From Porites lobata (taxonomy: Eukaryota; Cnidaria; Anthozoa; Scleractinia; Poritidae): a stretch of 64,000 nucleotides of DNA. The stretch's first letter is position 1, and every line of letters starts with the position of its first letter. Position numbers and translations under genes: made by a program. The stretch covers positions 2,417,501-2,481,500 of the forward strand of contig CALNXK010000032.1 in NCBI GenBank assembly GCA_942486035.1, given 5' to 3'. A model generated the notes under the pieces. It was not told where the DNA came from, ran no database searches, and worked only from the letters and a program-made list of their open reading frames with translations. Below, piece by piece: positions 36,301 to 50,100 of the stretch.

Positions 36301-38298
36301 AAGCAAGAATGGAACTAGGAATCTTTGTTACCATCTGTCCTTATCCGAGACACTTGTAGTCCGCGGGGCTTATATAAAGGTCTTAAAGCACTGCCGAGAA
36401 TGCTGCGGGTATGCAAGTATTAAGTAAAGTATTGTTGCCATTTTACCCCGGCATTTCACATGACATAACCTCTTACATCATTGTACAAATTCTACAAAAC
36501 AAGTAAAATCTGGTTTCGGTCTCACTCATGTTCACTGTTGCCGACGAAACGGGAATTTAATCCTTAGATTAATTCCAGTGGCCAGTTTCTTCAGACTCAC
36601 TATTTTGATGTTTTCTGTATCTGGGCAGGGGGAGGGGAGGGTGGAAAGCCATATAATAGAGGTGTAGCCTCCCACTGCTCAGAGGTCAAGGCGTAGTCCA
36701 GGCTTAATTTGACCCTGTAAAGTGGACCATATTCCAACTTAGTATGACGGCTTTTGGTTTTTTATATATCTATAGCCGTATTTTTGAACGCATTATTGGT
36801 TAAAGACCTCTTGAATCGAATTTTTTTATTCAGAAACTATCCAAAGCAGCCATTATAAAAACTACGTTTGCAACCACGGTTTTTGTTCTCTTGTCCTCCA
36901 TTTTTCACTCCTCATCCTTTCTATTTTTTTCCTTTTCCTTAATTCTTGGCTCGATTAATAACCAGCGGTTTAAGACAAAGCGGCGGCAATTTTATCTTAC
37001 CTTTGCTACTGTGAGTTCGGGCTTACTGATCGGATCCACTCGAAAGGCCTGCAAATTTCGCTTGGTTCGTTTTCAAACGTCCGGCTATAGATATACAGAT
37101 TTTTCTTTCTACACAACCCCAAATTCAGCGATACTTTACCACTCCAACAGCTCGCGAAGGCAAAAGATCTGTATACTCTGTATACTGTTACCTCAGATTT
37201 TAGGTTGTGTCAGTGAGTTAAAACTCTAAGAGTCTTGTACTGCGGAGAGCTTTCATTCCGGCTTTGTTCAGTCATATTTGGAGAGCTGGTCGTGATAATT
37301 CAGTGTTAGGTGGAGTCAGTGTTACCGCGAAGGCTGAGTTCGAACTGTAACCCTAAAATCTTTTCGATTTGCCGTTATCCTGTTTAAGAGGACAATCCAA
37401 ATCACCAGAAATACATTCCACTGAAGAGACTAAAATTGGAAAACTTGCAGAAATTACCTCAGACGAAGTCTCCGGAAAAATGTGAGAAATTGGGAGTCAT
37501 CTGTCCTGTAACTAACCACTTATGAGACTAAAGCAAATACGATTCTTTCAGGAAATGCTACTTTCGATATCTTAATGCACTAAAGTACGCTAGGTATTAA
37601 CAAAAGTCGCGAATAGTAATCCTTTGATCATGATTTGTAGAGTATTTGTTATTTTTTATCACATCTCCATTCTGTTTATACTAGTTTATGTCGCCTCTTT
37701 CGACTCTTTCTACATCTCATTCAATGTGAAACTTCAGGTCATTGCTTTCGTTATCTCAATTCAGTAAAACCTCGATGAAACGAAGGCCAAGGGAATGACA
37801 TAATGTTTTCACTATAACAAGGTTTTGTTATTTTCCATTTATTTTGCCATTACTGGGGTAAAGAAATCATTCGTTATACCGATCAAGGACGCCGTTATAC
37901 AGAGGTTCGACTTTTACATCGAGTGACTCCAGTCTAAACATTAAAAAAGCTAAAAAGTTTCAACTTGTATACAACAGTATAACTATATAAAAACGGTACT
38001 TCCCCAAAATAAAAACCTAATGCAACTGAAAGAAATGTGTGTTTATTAACCCCTGATTTTTTATCCTTTTATTACATTATCGCCTAGTAAAATCCCTCTT
38101 TCCCCTCTAGTCATTAGCTGTGCACGCATTGCTAATAACTTGAGATTAGAATCTATTGACTATTTTCTTTCATTTATCTTCATTTCCTTTCAGTGGTTCT
38201 TTGAAACCTTTCATTTGGAAGACATCTCGTTTGTTACATGTTTGTTGACCCTTTCTTTCGGTTACCACTAATGACAAAGTTAAAGTAATATCAGGTCC
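33374..38298. other. Intergenic stretch, no gene recognised
   Basis: Several open frames exist (34291-34725 minus, 35606-35863 plus, 36891-37229 plus) but none has a recognised domain, and most open at non-ATG codons. A pogo/Tigger-like repeat lies at 37762-37917. Undetected short exons cannot be excluded. Confidence 0.4.
37762..37917. repeat. Pogo/Tigger-like MITE
   Basis: CAGTAAAACCTCGATGAAACG at the left faces CGTTATACAGAGGTTCGACTTTT, the 'CAGTNRAACCTC...' terminal pattern of Tigger/pogo elements. Related ends are at 46961-47026, 59036-59185 and 60625-60790. Confidence 0.6.
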
Positions 38299-38910
38299 TT
38301 AAGTTTCTTCAAGGTTTACGGGCTCTAGGAAATCGCTATCTTTTCTGAAAGTCACCGCAAGCGCCGGGTCAACATACAATGCCTCATTACCCTAGTTAAG
38401 AAGTTAAAATGCTTTGTATGAACTTCCTAGCTTTTTTTTCTCGGTAGGATAAAACAAGTCGTAGGTTTTTACTAACCAGAGCCCGTCAAACCAATTATTG
38501 CCTGGCGTGGAATGCCGCCGCATGAATTTGTACTTGCCGTTCCTGTTCATTGGGTAGAAGCCTTGGGAAAGGCCCTACGTTCTTTTTCGTTTTCCACAAT
38601 TTATTTTCCAAGAAGATTTTTAACTACAATAGGATTTAGAAATACACCTGTATACGTATAATAGCAATTTGTTCTTTATGGGAACATACTTCGGAAGGTG
38701 GTGCGTTTTACCCTCTTCTGAACTGAGTGCGAAGAGAATTTTTGCCGTCTCGTGAATATCGAATCTCACTTGACCACCCGTGGGGAGATTTTTATGCTGT
38801 GTAAAAGAAGTTCCGTTGTGACACTTTTTCGCTTCCTTTTTAAATTTAAAAGTGTACTCTATCATACCTGGCGATCGATCAACTCTTCATTCAGGACAGT
38901 GCTGCGATAT
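38299..38910 (-). CDS. Four 3' exons of an unidentified gene, 5' end not found
   Basis: Exons 38868-38910, 38712-38796, 38473-38561 and 38299-38391 have GT-AG borders (donors GTATGA, GTAAAA, GTAAAA) and phases that fit together without a stop: one base + YRSTVLNEELIDRQ, then HKNLPTGGQVRFDIHETAKI...SSEEG, then FYPMNRNGKYKFMRRHSTPG...DGLWL, then GNEALYVDPALAVTFRKDSD...EET and TAA. Base composition is more GC-rich than the flanks. The product looks soluble, with mixed charge and no membrane segment in this part. I do not recognise the family. Upstream exons must lie between 38911 and the WDR70 promoter at about 40.1 kb, and I could not place them, so this gene would be divergent from WDR70. The phase agreement over three junctions is the main support. 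Confidence 0.45.
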
Positions 38911-40130
38911 CTGATCGACGGAAATGGTGAGGAGTTTAATGAATTCGTACGGGCGCAGTTTTAAAGTCACCAAGGGGGAGATGGAAAAAGTTTACCGCCA
39001 GACTTGGCAGTTAAGTTTATTGAGAGTGAAGCGGTAAATAAGTTACCATTTGTAATATTAGTAGATGATGCAAGCGAAAGGTTTACGCCTTGCTTTACTG
39101 AGTTCACCTTACAAAGATCTCGCCATTATATCATTTTGAAAGTATTTGCCTCTCTTTCCAAAAGTAAAAAGAGACTTTCCTCACCTAACTGTTCCCGCCT
39201 CACAAAATTTTGAATCGAATTATTTCTTGTTGCTGACTTGCTTCACAAAGAACGGTAGAAAAATCCACCAGTCGGCGAACATGCATAGGCTTTGTCTATT
39301 ACCCGACAATTAAGTTCGTGTTGGTATTTTAAGCTTATTTAATTGCGTTTTGCTCAGTTGCAGGCAATGAACCCCGGCTTGTGACTCTATTTAAAATTTA
39401 AACAGATGGTGTACCCGGTAAAGAGCAAGAAAGCTAAATTGTGAAGTCAATCAGTCCTGGTAAGCGAGACTGGATCATCCTTATTCGACTCTTGCACTAT
39501 TTTTCCTTAGAAACAAATTAATTTCCTATCCATCTTCCTGACATCTCAAGCCACAAAAATTTACGACAATCGACTCCTCGATCGCTTCTGCCGAGCACGA
39601 GTTGCAAGAGTAGTACTTGAAATGAAAGGAAATGACTTCAAGTGCCAAAATTGGCCACACCTTCAAACACGCGCAAACTTGAGTCCTGCTCCTAAAATAG
39701 AACCGATTAGTATGATTAGGCTCATTTATAGATACACAAGAGGATCACGACAATTCGCGTATGATTGTTTTGCGTTCTTCTGAAGTATTTATAGTAAAAA
39801 TCTAGGTAATCTACCCATTGTCGGGCAAACCATAAACAGTTACTGGATGAGGTTTTTGTGATATAGAGCTTTTCTTGCAAGTTCGTGTGGCTGCAGTTCG
39901 AATCTGCCACCCGTATGTTTGAAACTATGCTGGGAATTATTATAAACTAATCAAATTTGTTAATTTATTTTTTCCTTTTTGGGAACCTGTATGCTCGACT
40001 GTTTTGAATTCTTGGATTTTGACAAAACTCGCCTTCACCAGGACACACGAGGAAAGAGCTCGAGAAAAGTTAAGTCACGCAGCTATTCAGCGGTCTACCG
40101 AGATAAAAGATGCGCATTTTCAGACTATTC

Positions 40131-40170
40131 AACATGGCGGACTGCCGCGGACTGCCGCGGACTGCTAGAT
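40131..40170 (+). promoter_or_regulatory. Candidate WDR70 promoter element: YY1-like site plus GC-rich triplicate
   Basis: AACATGGCGG at 40131 resembles the YY1 core (AANATGGCGGC). It is followed by the 10-bp unit ACTGCCGCGG, present twice plus a partial third copy, about 70-100 bp upstream of the WDR70 ATG. It lies between WDR70 and the minus-strand unidentified gene, so it may serve both. Motif match only. Confidence 0.35.
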
Positions 40171-40234
40171 GTTTTGATGTGGTAGTGTAGATTTTATAAT
40201 CTTTTCGACTGGTCATCGTTAAAGGCCGTGAAGG

Positions 40235-41343
40235 ATGGATGAAGAGGACCTAGAAGAAATGAGGGCCCTTAGAGGTGAGAGCCATAAACGATGATTTCAT
40301 ATACATTATACTTGAGTGTAAGAAAATAGAAATCTACTACATATATAATGCACTCTAAACAGACGTTATAAGATCGTTGCAAATTCGTGACTGTCATTTC
40401 AAAGTTCAAGCCTTCTTTGTGATTGATCTTCCTTTAGCTTCTTCAAGATATAGCCAAGCTCAATCACATATTCATACTTTTCGCCCGGCTCGCAATCGAC
40501 CGACAGACACAGTCACCCGCAGTTCAGGAGAATCGACTACAGCCCTGCCAACTTCATCCACAAGTTCTTCAGCAAAAAGAGGTATGAAAAGCTTTTTTAG
40601 TTCATGTACTACATGTATCGAGAGTTTTGACCTGTTTTTTGTATAGTCTGTGACGTTTGCTGCATTAGCTATATTCCTGATGGTGAAATTGAAAAATAGT
40701 TGGTTAACTTTCTTGTTTTGCATGCATAGTAGCCACCGTTTTTTCAGGACTAAGAGAGAAACTTCAAGGATGCTCGCATGCACAAGGCGAGAACGACCCC
40801 AGTTTCCTGTTTATGCCCCCCATTTTCCATGATCAACTTGGCAAGGTGGATCCACACAACTTTTTTGCCTGAAGGGAGTTTCTGAGGGGGTTGCCATTAG
40901 TGAATGAGGTCTTCTTTCTTGACAGATTGTTTTCTGTCGCATGCAAAAAACGATTTTTTAAAGACACTAAAAATGTCCTGGAAAGGAAAGAAAACTGGTG
41001 TTACTTTTTCAGTTTTAAAAAATTGATTTGGAATGTCATCTTTAGTTTTCTTCCAATGGACGAATCAACACTCAAGTGAAACACCTCATAATAATTATTG
41101 GTTAATGTTGCTATGATACTACACTGTATAATAAATGTATGGTCTGAATGACTCTTCAGGGGGACATGCAGATATAGAATATTTTTCCTTGAAATAATAA
41201 TAGTGATGAAAAAGCTAACTGTTAGCTCTTAAAAATAACAAAATTAATTTTCATTGTTTTTTGCTGTTCAACACAATGATTTAGCCACTTGGCCATGAAT
41301 GGTAGCCTGTTTAGAAAAGTTTAATAATCACTTCTAAGGTCCG

Positions 41344-41378
<35 letters not shown>

Positions 41379-41497
41379 CTGATGAATTAAGTACGGCAAA
41401 AGAGCGGCGTCTGAATCAATTTGGTACGGCAGTTTTAGTTTGGTGCAGCAAAAGCGTTATGTTCGACAGAGTCTGTCAAACTTTTATCGAACTTAAC

Positions 41498-41531
<34 letters not shown>

Positions 41532-43941
41532 ATGTCGTGCCAGTGTCGCTCCAAAGTCAAACTTATTCAGTTAAGTTCGCCACATGAAAAGTACGGCGTC
41601 TGAACCAGGCCTAAGCTACACTGTATTTATGGCTATCCATCCATTGCAACAATTTCATAAGCTGTTGAGCCATTCTAGGCCATGTGTTTATAATTTTTTA
41701 GTGTCTGAATGTTCCATGTTTAGTGTTTTAAAGCCAGCTTACTTTATTAGTGCTCATATGAACATTTACTTGTATCATTAGGCACAAGTGAAGGCAAAAC
41801 AGAACTTGAATCCATGGAAGCTATGATGGGATTTTCAGGTTTTGGTAAGTATCTATATACAACTTTTGGTGAATAAACTAAAAGCTTGTGCATGTGTCAT
41901 TAAAAAGCAGAAGAAAAAATTAAAGTTCGCCGAAAATAACTATTTTAGCTACATGTACTTTTTCCTAGAAAATATGTTTTATGAGTCTGTGAGCCCACAA
42001 GTTTTGAGTAAAGTTATGAGCCAGGTTAGGGTTAATGTTTAGTGTTACACATACATGTACATGTAGGGTTAAGGTTAATTGATTGTAATACATATGTACG
42101 TGAGCATGTTTTTTTTAATTAAAACTGTATGGTACAGTATACTTGGTAAGATTCAGATTGTTAGTGCTTTTTGGACATAGAAGTCAGAAAGGGAATTACA
42201 TGTAACTGGTAAAGTACTAGCTAAGGTTCTATATCAACACACATGTTATGGAAACAGAAAACTGTGGGATGTAGATATAAGGAGAAAACCATTGGATATT
42301 CATGTATATAGATTGAATACAGTAGGTGAATATCCCTGGGATATCTTGGTAAGTGAAAAGTTCTGGTACTTAAAGGCAAAGAAGATAACATGATAGCTAA
42401 AGTTTCAAGGTAACACCATGCTCTGGTATATGCAATGATTTAACATTTTCTTTGGTTAAAAAATTTCAAACCAGTTTGATTTTTGTCTCCCATTGCCTCA
42501 AAGGGCGTAAAGTTAAAGAAAAGTATAAATTTGCATTTATAAGCTAAAGTCTTATTTGTGAAAAATTAATTTACATTAAAGAAAAACATTGAGCCTGGAC
42601 ATACAATCATGTACACTGCATCTGTTGCACTCACTAGTATGGAACATCTTGTTAAAGTGACCATCTAATAAAAGTGAAGACAATGAAAAATAACTCGTTG
42701 TTACCTTGGAAAAGTTGACTGGGACTGCTTAAAGGGACAGTGTGTCGATTGTGTGCTGCGCAAGTGTCATCTGTTTTTTCTTGAAAAGACAACAAAGATT
42801 TTGTTGCTCGCAGGGCGGCCTTGCAACCCAAAAATCTTGTTCTGCTTGCTTTAAAAACAGCTTTTGTAATGTGAAACTCTGCTTGATTTGCTCGCATTCT
42901 AGCTTCAAACATTTGAAAGATATAAATAAAAATGCAATCTCAGCGCGATAAATTATCGCAAAGGTTAGTCAAAAATTATATTATGATTTCATTGCACTAG
43001 TTTTTCTAAAAATGTAGTGCCTGTTTGTTTGATTTTGTTGGCCGTAGGGAGGTTCATTTAAAAGTTTACTAACGCGTTGTTGCAAAACATTCTGCTTCAC
43101 AAAGCTTAATTCCACAAGATCTCCTCAGTCACATCCATGTCTCAATGGTTTCTTTCTTACAGTCTCTGTTGTTGCTGTTTCATTTCTGCGTATTCCTTTC
43201 ACAATTATCTGAGCTTGTATGGAAGCTGGCAGAAGAAACAAGCCTTCAATCGGCATCAAAGTGCTTCCCATCTTTTGGTCCTCTGGCCAACTGCAATAAA
43301 AGTAACTCCAAAAAATCCCTATTTTGCCCAAATCGAAAGTCAACGGGAACAATATATCATTGATCTGTAATCCTGGGAAGTTTTAGTGTAGTATTGAACT
43401 CTACTAAGCGCAATGCAAACGGATTTTTCAAGGTTCTCTTACTCTCCTCGCATCTTTTGATTTCGCGACATCCTGTCCAAAAATCAATGTTTGGTGCATG
43501 CACAGTAATGGGATACTGTTCCTTTAATAGAGGTGACCCCTCAATACGTGTCAGTTTTACAGTAATTGAAGGAATGTTTTCCGGGACCTAGGTAGGTGAC
43601 CGCTTATAGAGGGTGTCCACTAAATATAGGTTCGCTTAATACTTTGTTAATTTTTTAAGTTGGACACTTTTGAAATAACAGTTGTCAGTGGATTTCCCTT
43701 TTATAAATCAGTAACCAGACCTAACATTAATTTTTCTTAAATTTACAACCAGGAAAAAAGACAGCAAAGCATTTTAATGTTGAAGATATGTTTGAGAAAG
43801 CAAAAAGGACAGCTGTGGAACTATCCAGCAGTAGAAAGAAAGGTACCAATAATGTATTGATTGTATTAGTATAGGTAATAGCATGATTTGTAGTGATATT
43901 TGGCATAAATACCACGAGTGATATTTCAAAATTGTTGTACG

Positions 43942-43974
<33 letters not shown>

Positions 43975-44076
43975 AGTCAATTTTGAAATATCACTAGTGG
44001 TATTTATGCCAAATATCACGTACAAATCATGCTATTATTTGTTTATACTACTACCTGCAAAGGTTTTGTAATTTTC

Positions 44077-44109
<33 letters not shown>

Positions 44110-47100
44110 ACTGCTCCTAGCCAATCAAATTGAAGAAATTTCTCATGTAGTAGTATAAGAGAGAAAATCTGAAGAATTATGTAGAAATAACACTTGTTAA
44201 TTGCTATGCACTATGACTTAAGGAATATTTTTTTCAAATGGAATCCTATGAGACACCCAGTTCTGACTCAGACAAACATTTTGATCCATTAAAGACAAAC
44301 ATGCATGTCTGTATGGCAACAGTCCTCTCCATGGGTACCTACAGACGTTGTTTTTGTCGCACATTTTCCATCAAATCGTTAGTTTTTCATGAAAGGCTGC
44401 AAAACAATGATTTTTTTACGGTGGTGATGCCACTAGCGAGCTTGAGCAATCACAACCCCATAAGAGAAACAAGAAAATAAACGATAAAAAAGCAATAGGT
44501 TTAATGAGCAAAACAGCTTTTAACGTGCATTATACTTTTTAGTAGATTTGCACAAATGACATTGTCAAACTTGGGAATGGTCATGCGATCGTCGCTTAAA
44601 TCTCTAAAACTGTCGTTTCATCAATAGTGATTGTCATAATTTTAATTTGTCGGAAATACCCATACAGGGGCTCAAACGGGAAACTAAAAAATGGAAACTT
44701 AACAAATTGTGAAGTTAGCTTACTAGAGAGATAAGAAATGCTTAGTACTAAACACTGCTGCTAGAGTGAGGGTAAAACCAACTTGAGTAGGCCAAAATCT
44801 CTCAAAGAGTTGTTGGAATGTTGGAGAAAGTCTTCCTGTCATTTCCAAAACCTGCAAGGCATCACAAAGTGCAAGCATTGTTTGGCTAGTGGCTGGCGTG
44901 GCTGGCTTGTAGGAATTGTTTACAAAGTCTGAAAAGTATTACATGTACTAGAATCTATAGTATATGATACTAAAACAGTGGATAGTGTTTTTCGCGCACT
45001 CTGATTGGCTACTCAATCAGTGAATATCGCTGCACTATTCACTGATTCACCTCCAGTTCCTCTGAGCGAGTGACACCAAACTCGCGTAAGTTGTGAGCAA
45101 AATGCCTTCCTGGTTTGCTGCCGTAACAATCAAAGAAATTTCACAACTAATCAAGGAAGCTGTTCCCAAAATACAAGAGGAAGGTGACGAAGTTCGGTTT
45201 GAAAGTTTTAACAGTTAAAGTTTGACTTGAATTTATTAATAAAACCGTTGAAAAAGTTTTTTGTTTACAAATGCAAATGAAGTCTTGCGTTACTTTACTA
45301 TTTAGTTGACTTGTTCATAAATAAGCCTAAAACTAAATGTAATAATCTTTTTTACATAATGATTTTAAATACAAAAAGAATTCACAACTCCTTTTAAAGA
45401 AATTTCCCCGCAAGAGCTAAACAAATGCCTTCAAAAGTTTTATTTGTCGGCAAGAAAAAGCGACAACCACGGACATTCGGTCATTGTGCGCCAAAATAAA
45501 TGGCAAACAGAAAATGAGTTAAAAATCATCATTTTTGTGCTCAATTATGTCACTTTTTTAGTATACAGCTATTTTGAGAAAGGTTGTCGGAAAAAAAGTG
45601 CACGCGACAGTCCCGAAAGGAAATGCGGGATATGATCAATACACTGTTCCTGACAACTGTAGCTGTCAAACCTACTTTTATTACTTTCCTTTAGCACTTG
45701 CAAACACATTTCCATGGCCTTTTGTGCCAATTCTTTCAAATTTCGTTGAAAAAAGAGAACTCGAAATCACCCACAATGCCTTTCACGATTGTTGTGTGCA
45801 CTTTTCCCAACAACCTTTCTTGAAACAGCTGTATACAGTGGCTAGTGGTGGATATTTACCTCGCCACTTCACAGCCTTGGTAAATAACCACCACTAGCCA
45901 CCTTCGCTTCGGTGAATAATTGTTATTTATACAAATGTATGTGCTTTTTGTGGCATGAAGAAAAGGTGCTGCAGCCAAAATTCCTGTTCTTCTGAAAGCA
46001 AATCTGTTGCTAGAACAGTTTAATGGAGAATGCTTGAGAGAAAAGCCCTGGAATCTAGAGTTGAGCCAGGGACAAACTATAAGAAGCATGTTTAAAACAA
46101 GTAGCAGCAAACAAAATTATGTTGCATAAGGCAAAGAAGTGCTGTCATTTGTTTGTCTGTCCACCTGTTTACTTGTTCAAATGATTATTGGTCCTAAAAG
46201 TAATGGATGTGTTTATAGAACTGTTTATTAGAGCTCTCCCACAATGAATTCATTTGAGTGGTCAAACTTCAAATTGAAATTTTCCTTCAATAACTCTGTA
46301 AAGCTGTAAGAGTATTAAGTCACAGGTGCATGAATGTTTATATATTGATGTAGTATGTTGGTTGGAGTTTTAATTTTATTTTTTTGCTTTTCCACTTCAT
46401 GTTTCATTGAAGAAAAAGAGTGTTTGTGTACAATGTTTCCCTGGTAACTGATTATTAAAATTAAAAAACCAACAGAAAAGGCAATGACTGAGGGTTGAAA
46501 ATACAGTGTAATGACCATTCATTTATTGAATTGAGAATTATTAACATTTTCTTACCTACTTAGTGTGCCCTGTCTTCTTGACAAGGAGAGCTATACATAC
46601 AGCTACACTCTATAATGAAACAATCAGAATGTACTTTTTGTTAATTGTACTTTTTAGATCCCTCTGAGGATGATATTGAAGATGATCCCGCACCGTTTGT
46701 GATCATGCCACCACTAGCTATGGACAGAAAGGTATAACTGGCAAAAAACATATCATTGTATTATTTTATGAGACTTATTTTAAATCTTTTCCCATAGATA
46801 AATAATATTAGTGTCTTTGGTAGTTGTGACCATTCAGGTGAAAGCTGCTGAGCAGTGTTATCCTGTTGACTATCTATGCTCAACCCTCAATGTGCCGCTT
46901 CCATCATTTTTTAGTGAATTAAAATAATGCTTAAGTGTGACCATTCAAATGAAAACAATTCAGTGAAACCTCTATTAAGCGGACACCTTCAGGACCTTCC
47001 CAAGTGTCTGCTTAATAGAGGTGTGTAAAAATTGGGCAATGTTTGTTAACAATTAATCTTCAACGGTTACTCTGTACTGTTATAAAGTTCCACGTTGTTA

Positions 47101-50100
47101 AGGAAGCTAAGGAAGCTGTGCTGTACTTTGTGCAAGATTTTCGGTCTAATCTACAGTTTATTGACAGCTAAATAATGTATTGATTTATCTTTATTAATCG
47201 ACTAGAATACATATTTCAAGGCCCGTGGGGGGGGGGGGTACTTCCTTATAAGAGGCTAATGGGGATGTGTCGCTGGATGGGATCGTATTTTCACGACTGG
47301 ATTGACTATAATGGGGTGGCATTTTCAATAGAGTTTCTAGAATGGAGTTCCACATGCAATTGTGCAGTTCTTTCTTGTGGACCTACTTTTATTAATATGC
47401 AAAAGAACATGCTTCTAAGCGTGGTTGTTAACTGAAGTGCTGTTTACACTTTTTCAAGATTTTTCAAGCATGTATATGTTGTAGTTAATTTTTATCTCAG
47501 GTGATTTTTATTTTTCCTTTGTTTCAACTTCATTTGTAAACATTACCATACCCAAAAACAAAAGAAAATCAAAAATTACCTGAGATGCAAAATTAACTAC
47601 AACAGATATAATTAATTATAGTTATTACTTCATTATTTAAGCAATAGAAAACGTTTTCCATGTTCATAATTACACAGCCTGATATAAACATGGGAGGGGT
47701 TGGGAGAATTTGAGACAGTTATATAACTGTCGAGTATTCTCCCAATCCCTTGTGTGTATATAACAGGCTATGCAAACACAGGTAAAAAGTTTGCTATTGC
47801 TTTTATAAAATAATTTTCCCGAGGATTAAAAAGAAAAGTTGTTGTTCATGGTACTTACTAAGAGAGAAATTCCTACCAGTTGCAAAGTGTTGTATACAAA
47901 GTTTTGTACACATAATCAGTTCTTGTTTTCCAAAAAAGAAGCTTTCCAAAGAGAGGATTTTTTTTCTCGCTTAAACTGTCAGCTTAAGCGAAAAAATTGA
48001 CATAGCATGATTGTTTGTAAACTGTTTGTGGATTGGTAAAATAAAGAAAAGTTGTTGAGTTTTCAATTCAAAACCTTTATCAATTTTGTGCTTGTGTGAT
48101 AAGTGCATGCAAAGCAAAACATCTTGATGTCACAACTGTGTTTACGTACTCTCATGCAAACATGCCTCTCGTTCAATCAGAGTGCATGCACTATGTTTAG
48201 TTACTTTTATAAATCAGGTATTAAAATTTCTTTTAAGACATCTGACAGAGAAAAGAAGGAAGACAGCGATGATGATGATGACAGAGAAAATGATGATGAT
48301 GATCAAGAGGTACACTTGCAAATTACTTGAGTTTTAGTATGTTTAAATTATAAATAGAAAACTAATAATGATGATAATGATAATAATAATATTATTATTG
48401 TTTTCTCAGAGCCTGGAAGGTCGTATTCCTGTGAGTCATGAAATTTCACTGGACCATGGGAACAAAACAGTTGAGTTTCTTGCTTGATTGTTTTTGCCTC
48501 TAAATCTATGCCTTTTTGGGCAGAGAAACTGCTGGACTGATGGTATTGGTGTTACAATGTATTGCTTTGACATATATAGTTATAATAATGACTGTGATTT
48601 AATTGACCAAATACATTGTAAAAGTATAAAATTCAGGGTTGTCACTAAGATTTCAAGTTGCCGGGGGAAGTCGCAAGCAGTCATGGAAAACCTCCCCCGC
48701 CCCCCCAACCATCCCCCAAGAAGTTTTTGAATTGCAACTTCTACCGTTTTCCAAAAGGCATTACCGCCCCAAAAAAGAAATCTTCACCAAGGGAACAGCT
48801 ATCATTAGCGGTTTTATGATGATCACGTCTTTATTCAAGAAAACTACAACATTCTGAGACACTAAAATAATAAGTTTTTACTTTACGTAAAGGCTCGTTG
48901 GAGGTTTTTTTTAGTGGCCGCCAAATGGGAATATACATGTAAGCACCGGGCCTGAAAAAAATGACAGGTTGGCACCGGTCACGTTATCTGCGCAGTCTTA
49001 TCTTTACGCAGATAAGGCGCACGCTGGTCAGTTAAATCACAACGATACGATACAAATGTTAAAAATGTGGAAAGGACAATCGATTCTTAGACGGTGCAAA
49101 TGAATTAACATGCGCTGTAAAATCAATTTTAAATCCTCATTTAGTTATACGTAAGAACGAAACAACTTACGGAAAACAAAACTAAAACTAATATTACAAA
49201 TGAATTAACCCACGGAGAAGCGGAAAGAAGAAAAGCGGACGATGAATGTACGAAAAAGCATCATAAACATAAGGTTACTATGGTTTGTTGAAAAATAAAA
49301 GTATGATAAGGCTAAAACAAGCGTAACGTACGAAAAATCGTGGCATAAAATATGGCAAAACTAAACTGCAGAACTGGTAACATTAGTGGTCTTGAATTTA
49401 TGAACGAAACATCACTTAACATACGAAGAAACTGACCTACGGAAAAGCATTTAAAAGACAGGGCTAATACTTTATAAACGATGCTGAGTTGTCAAAACGA
49501 GACTCAAGGAGAAGAATGCAAAAGTAATGCTAATGCTTAACTTCCCTTTTATATATAACTTCTTGGAAGTAGAATTGAGAGGATGTGATCATGACATGCG
49601 GACAATGATCGAACATTTCCCGTTTGTCGTGCGTTATTTTATATACTCGATACCTAAAGCTAAATGTAGACCTGGTCACTTAAATGTCAATATATTAAAC
49701 ATGGTAATCAGTCATAGTCTTCATCTTCAAAGCCTTCATCATAATCCTCATTATCATTACCTTGCTAATTATTTACCGTGCGTTAATCCACAAATGTCCA
49801 GTGCTGGCCACAAGATCCCTACTTTCCTTTTTCATCCTTAGTTCCACACTTCTCAGAGGTGTGGAAGTGTGGAACAGTCCGACAAAGTAAGGATATTGTC
49901 GCACTTTCCCCCAGTCAGGGAGAGAAGCGATGACCAGAAATGTTCTCAAGGTGTGGAAGTGTGGAAAAGTCTGACAAAGTAAGGATATTGTCGCACTTTC
50001 CCCAGTCATGAACCCTTTGTCATTCTTTACTTAGTTCTACACTTCCCAGGGGTCTGGAAGTGTGGAAAAGTCTGACAAAGTAAGGATATTGTCGCACTTT

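Noticed and set aside
36891..37229. 112-codon plus-strand frame
   Set aside because: Low-complexity start, no recognised domain. A minus-strand mini-exon (GCAG...AAAG|GTAAGA near 37015-37065) was also considered, but no in-phase partner was found.
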